A model generated the notes under the pieces. It searched no databases. It saw nothing but the letters and a program-made list of their open reading frames with translations, and was not told where the DNA came from. DNA of 64,000 nucleotides from CBDCVN01 sp965223585 (GTDB lineage Bacteria > Deinococcota > Deinococci > Deinococcales > Trueperaceae): the NCBI GenBank assembly GCA_965223585.1, contig CBDCWW010000004.1:178009-242008 (forward strand). The letters run 5' to 3'. Positions 60,784-64,000 of the stretch are shown piece by piece; within the stretch, counting starts at the first letter, position 1; every line of letters begins with the position of its first letter. The position numbers were made by a program, and so were the translations under genes.

Positions 60784-60881
60784 GTTTAAAATGTTTGAGG
60801 ATTTAATGGCTTATTTAGGCGTTGCTTTAGTGCTCGAGCATCTAACTTTTGCTAATATAATTATTTTGAAAGTATCATGTG

Positions 60882-61268
60882 CTAACCTATTGCTGCATCT
60901 AGCATTGCCCCCCTTTTACCCTTTAGAATATGACCTATTCTAACTTGCCAATTTGCTGTACGTTGCCTTAGTTCAACTTGTACCTGCTGCCAAGGTACAT
61001 TAACAATACCACCCACACCACGATCATCTTTACGTGATTGACCTGCCCATGAAAAAAGTGGTGCAAACATAACACTATGCAGGTCATAAATAGCTTGATC
61101 ACTGGGCGAAATACCAAAGTACTGCTCAGGTTCTGCTTGAGCTAGTGAGAAAAGCCAACGCCTTCCCCTAGCCTCAGCCTCAACAAGAAGTGGTTCTATT
61201 TTTTCATAGGAAGTAATAGTTCCTTGAAGAGTACTTAGTGGCTGGGTACGTCTTTCTTGTCTAGCCAC
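60882..61268 (-). CDS. Fic-like N-terminal fragment
   Basis: A 128-residue product. YDLHSVMFAPLFSWAGQSRK is similar to the helix before the active site in Fic/Doc proteins (usually LF..LFPWAGxxR). The catalytic HPFxxGNGR segment is absent because the frame stops before it, so this is either a truncated Fic or another helical protein. It overlaps closely with the gene upstream, as toxin-antitoxin pairs do. GTG start. Confidence 0.35.
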   Translation of the reverse strand: MARQERRTQPLSTLQGTITSYEKIEPLLVEAEARGRRWLFSLAQAEPEQYFGISPSDQAIYDLHSVMFAPLFSWAGQSRKDDRGVGGIVNVPWQQVQVELRQRTANWQVRIGHILKGKRGAMLDAAIG

Positions 61269-61270
61269 GC

Positions 61271-61549
61271 TCAGCTTTGAGATAAAACTGTGGTAACTGT
61301 AGGAGGAGGTAAGTCTAAAACATTTTGAATTGCTATGTAAGTATCTTCTTCCGAAATATCATAATCCTCAACACGCATAGATTGACGAATGCTATCAATC
61401 ATAGCTTTAGGAACAGTAATTTGTTCTATATTGTTACGTGCTTTGATTTGTTTTCTCAGCTGGCTTAAAGTTATGTTTTGATCACCCCTATAATGATCTG
61501 TTTTTGCAACTGTATTATCAAGATGACTCATCTTAGCTAATAGTATCAC
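61271..61549 (-). CDS. Small protein upstream of the Fic-like fragment
   Basis: A 92-residue product (86 if from the ATG at 61531, MSHLDNTV). It contains ITVPKAMIDSIRQSM, a strand-helix start like DNA-binding antitoxins, then an acidic stretch. Spacing of 2 bases to the next gene suggests one unit. No family recognised. Confidence 0.4.
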   Translation of the reverse strand: MILLAKMSHLDNTVAKTDHYRGDQNITLSQLRKQIKARNNIEQITVPKAMIDSIRQSMRVEDYDISEEDTYIAIQNVLDLPPPTVTTVLSQS

Positions 61550-61694
61550 TTTGACAGAGGTGATTGGGTAACACTAAAATAGCCACACATAATTTTACCA
61601 ATTTTGAGGAGGTTTGACAGGCATCTTTTTTAATTCTGCCATTTGTTTTAGGTTTTAGTTTATGCCTTGGAAATTTTCAGGTGAGCAAGTAATC

Positions 61695-62249
61695 CTATAA
61701 CTTAGTTAGGATAGGTTTTGGTGAACGCCACTGGGTTTCCTGAACTTCTTCCCACAAGCTAGGTTGACTTCCTTCTTTAGCTTGTAAGTCCCTTTCATTT
61801 TCCAGCTTTCCACCCTTACGTATGTGTACAACCTCATCAGTATAGGTACTATCTTGTTTGCAAAGCGTCTTCACAATTAATAAACGACGATGGCATTTAT
61901 TTGGATTTTCTTCACTACACATAATAGCTATACTATGTTTCTTTATTTCACGTTTAAGAAGTTCCAAGCTCTCTACAAAGAACCATTCTTGGGATATTGC
62001 TCTGTAATCAGCATGTCCATGAACATCATAGAGTTGTCTATTCGCTGGCATTCCACCAAGCCCTCTTAGCCATACATAATTTACTTCTTGCTGCTTTAGT
62101 GCTTTTTGTAACCGTTTTTCATTAAAGTGTGGAAGATAACGTGATGCAGGCTTTGAACGGACATCTGCTATTATGTCTACCTTTTGTTCTTTAAGCATAT
62201 TAATGAACGTTTCTAAAGAGTGGTTAGAATGTCCTATAGTGAACAACAT
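61695..62249 (-). CDS. DUF488-family protein
   Basis: A 184-residue protein with the DUF488 features MLFTIGHSNHSLETF, IADVRSKPASRYLPHFN, YVWLRGLGGMP and IMCSEENPNKCHRRLLI (Cys-Glu ... Cys-His-Arg). The family is of unknown function, often near mobile or defence genes. It lies just inside the IS630 insertion site. Confidence 0.8.
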   Translation of the reverse strand: MLFTIGHSNHSLETFINMLKEQKVDIIADVRSKPASRYLPHFNEKRLQKALKQQEVNYVWLRGLGGMPANRQLYDVHGHADYRAISQEWFFVESLELLKREIKKHSIAIMCSEENPNKCHRRLLIVKTLCKQDSTYTDEVVHIRKGGKLENERDLQAKEGSQPSLWEEVQETQWRSPKPILTKL

Positions 62250-62282
62250 TGTTGTATACTGTCCTTTCCCATCAGCTTTTTG

Positions 62283-63285
62283 TAGTTATAGCCATTTCTA
62301 TATAAAATGATGTGTATAGCCACACAAGTTAAACCAACCTTTGAGATCTTTTAAGGTAATACTAGTAGTAGCTATCTTTACAGCGGCTGACAAACTTTTC
62401 AAACACTTGCCACCTAGCTTCCTTAAAATATCTTTGATCTTTGAAAAACTATTCTCTATAGGCGATAAATCTGGTGAATATGTTGGCAAGTACATTAGCT
62501 TTGCTCCCCTAGCTTCTATCTCTTCTCTTACCTTTGCTCCCAAATGCACCTTGCTATTATCCATCATCACTATTTGTCCTTCACTCAAACTTGGAGCTAA
62601 ACACTCCTTTATGTAAGTCTCAAACACTTCTCCCGTTGTGGTTCCATCAACTAACAGTGATGTTGTTACTCCCTCTAACGATAAAGACGCCAAAAGACTA
62701 TAATGCTTCCCAGTCCGTTTGTCTGCTCCTACATAAGCCCTCTCACCTAATTCAGATCTTGCATATTCCCTTTTCATATCCAGCCATGTAGCACTTTCAT
62801 CCACAAAGACAAATTTCTTAGGATCAAGCTTTTTACTAGCAGCAACCCATGCCCATCTTTGACCTTCATCACGCTTAGGATTTACGTAAGTTTTCTTCTT
62901 TCTGGTAATCTTTAAACGAGCTAAGGTACGCCACATAGCACTAATTCCTATTTTGATACCAGTACTTTCTTCAAATAACTGACAATATTCAACTAAGGTA
63001 GCATCTGGATGATCTTTGACAAGTCTTCTTACTTGAGGGTACAGAGTTGGAGTTACTTTGGCTTGAGGACCTGGAGGAGAAGTAGGCATAAGGTGTCCTT
63101 TTTCTCTTTGCTGTTTTAACCAGCGGCTGAGTGTAGCTAAACCTATGTCAAAGGTATCTGCTACCTCTTCTTGGTTTCTTCCTTTTTCTATCACTGCTGC
63201 AACTGCTCTTTTTCTTAAATCTACTGAGTAGGCCATAATTACTCATTTTACCTCATTTGCTAAGAAAACAGCTATAATTCTTAGT
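62283..63285 (-). mobile_element. IS630-family insertion sequence
   Basis: About 1.0 kb carrying one transposase. The left outer end TTATAGCCATTT and the right, read inward, TTATAGCTGTTT are imperfect inverted repeats. TA dinucleotides lie at both edges, the target of this family. Exact boundaries are uncertain by a few bases. Confidence 0.65.
62298..63236 (-). CDS. tnpA: IS630-family transposase
   Basis: A 312-residue full-length enzyme. The N-terminal HTH (YSVDLRKRAVAAVIEKG, LATLSRWLKQ) binds the ends. The DDE site is seen in KFVFVDESAT, GQIVMMDNSKVHLG and SPDLSPIENSFSKIK. No frameshift is needed to read it, unlike many IS630 members. It looks intact and could be mobile. Confidence 0.88.
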   Translation of the reverse strand: MAYSVDLRKRAVAAVIEKGRNQEEVADTFDIGLATLSRWLKQQREKGHLMPTSPPGPQAKVTPTLYPQVRRLVKDHPDATLVEYCQLFEESTGIKIGISAMWRTLARLKITRKKKTYVNPKRDEGQRWAWVAASKKLDPKKFVFVDESATWLDMKREYARSELGERAYVGADKRTGKHYSLLASLSLEGVTTSLLVDGTTTGEVFETYIKECLAPSLSEGQIVMMDNSKVHLGAKVREEIEARGAKLMYLPTYSPDLSPIENSFSKIKDILRKLGGKCLKSLSAAVKIATTSITLKDLKGWFNLCGYTHHFI

Positions 63286-63322
63286 AAAATTTTAGCATTT
63301 CTTGATCTGTTTTTCTCAGGGT

Positions 63323-63679
63323 TTAGTTTGTTCCTTGGGGATTTTTGACTAAGGCTATTTCTTTTTCTAGGCTCTTTAGCCTATCAGCTCCCTCACTAAA
63401 ATAGAGTTCAAGCATTGCTTCTAATCCCTCGGCTACTCCTAAGTACCACTTTGCCTTCTCACCTTTGCCTTTAGAAGCTCTTTTCGCATCATCTATAAGT
63501 TGAAAAATTATTTCTATCATGTCCTCTAGTTTTGAACCGTAAGCCCAAATATCTGATTCTTTTCCTTCTTGTTCTTCGTCTCCATAATACCTCAGATTAA
63601 ATTCAATTGGGTTTATGTCTACAAGCTTAAAGAAATCTTCCTTTATTTCCTTTAGGTGATCTATCTTCTTTTCGTTCAC
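63323..63679 (-). CDS. Hypothetical acidic helical protein
   Basis: A 118-residue product, mainly helical and acidic, with KLEDMIEIIFQLIDDA and GVAEGLEAMLELYFSEG. GTG start overlaps the stop of the gene before it (TAGTG), so the two are coupled. Both share a YLG(V/I)(A/T)(E/D)G(L/I)-x-A-(M/L)LE segment, suggesting tandem duplication. Function unknown. Confidence 0.5.
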   Translation of the reverse strand: MNEKKIDHLKEIKEDFFKLVDINPIEFNLRYYGDEEQEGKESDIWAYGSKLEDMIEIIFQLIDDAKRASKGKGEKAKWYLGVAEGLEAMLELYFSEGADRLKSLEKEIALVKNPQGTN

Positions 63680-64000
63680 TAATTTACCTGTTCTTTCCCG
63701 GTAGGTATTTCTTCTCTTAATATTTTTAAGTATTCTGGGTTGCTATTAAAACCATGTTCTAGTAGTGCGTAAATTCCATCTGTTATTCCTAAGTATCTTT
63801 CTGCATTTGGATAGCCATTATTCCCTACATAGGCTCCATTTTCTATAATGGACCACAATGCATCAAATAGTTCTTCTGCTGCTGTCGTTTCCCCTATTGG
63901 AATTATCTCTTTGTATGTGATTTCTTTTTCAGCTTCTAATTTTGTTGCTTCTAATTCCTCTTTTGGTTTGCTTGGTCCGAATATTTCATCTAGTTCTTTC
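63679..64000 (-). CDS. Hypothetical protein, 5' end beyond the window
   Basis: The C-terminal 106 residues of a protein, from ELDEIFGPSKPKEELE through AEELFDALWSIIENG and YLGITDGIYALLEHGF to a TAG. It is acidic and helical like its downstream neighbour and shares the YLGI-x-DGI-x-ALLE motif with it. Family unknown. Confidence 0.5.
   Translation of the reverse strand, partial: KELDEIFGPSKPKEELEATKLEAEKEITYKEIIPIGETTAAEELFDALWSIIENGAYVGNNGYPNAERYLGITDGIYALLEHGFNSNPEYLKILREEIPTGKEQVN

Noticed and set aside
1..64000. rRNA and tRNA genes
   Set aside because: I looked for conserved rRNA stretches and tRNA T-loop patterns and saw none I could support.

Overview
The window is about 64 kb of AT-rich DNA (I estimate 36-38% GC by eye). 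It reads as part of a conjugative plasmid or similar mobile replicon carrying a very large type III-B CRISPR-Cas locus. Evidence for a plasmid: a ParA-type ATPase with a small partner (31.6-32.6 kb), an iteron-like repeat field (33.4-33.9 kb), a one-directional type IV secretion cluster (34-52 kb), a ParB-domain protein, a TraC-like primase, an antirestriction protein, a Rad52-type annealing protein and toxin-antitoxin pairs. I see no rRNA, tRNA or core housekeeping gene. The host is probably a diderm bacterium. An SLH-coiled-coil-barrel envelope protein and a DdrA/Rad52-like protein make Deinococcota my best guess, but this is weak inference.

Layout. 1-8.0 kb: cargo with a frameshifted clan GH-A glycosidase, a GH16 lipoprotein, an exo/endonuclease-phosphatase family protein, a non-autonomous group II intron inserted in domain V of another group II intron, and a large unrecognised two-gene unit. 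8.1-11.95 kb: a Tn3-family transposition module (tyrosine recombinase plus transposase) whose right inverted repeat ends inside the last CRISPR repeat. 11.95-15.4 kb: a CRISPR array with 52 full repeats and one truncated. 15.4-31.3 kb: leader, cas2, cas1, a stand-alone reverse transcriptase, a small membrane protein, csx15, can2/card1, a membrane-CARF protein with a membrane partner, cmr6-5-4-3-2-1, cas6, then a TIGR02710-type CARF protein and an XRE regulator, all on the minus strand.

31.6-57 kb: plasmid maintenance and conjugation, all minus strand: parA/partner, repeats, SpoIIIAA-like ATPase, VirB1, PLD-like protein, VirD4, VirB6, VirB5-like, hicBA, vapB with a broken vapC, VirB4, VirB3, VirB2, VirB10, exported proteins, VirB9-like, the SLH-collagen-like envelope protein, primase, Big_2 lipoprotein and ParB. 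57.5-64 kb: a YcaQ-like gene, Rad52-like protein, a small acidic protein with an SSB-like tail, ArdC, a Fic-like fragment, DUF488, an IS630 insertion and two hypothetical genes.

How it works together. The CRISPR locus seems built for RNA: Cas10 has a GGDD cyclase motif but no HD domain, there are three CARF output genes, and adaptation uses an RT beside Cas1-Cas2. Spacers carry Shine-Dalgarno-like GGAGG in only one orientation (7 to 0 by eye), so crRNAs would be antisense to mRNA starts; this fits RNA-derived spacers. The RT-cas1-cas2 group has a good promoter followed by a 24-bp near-palindrome. However, cmr3 is split by a 423-bp MITE-like element with a 6-bp target duplication, so interference may now be off while adaptation remains intact.
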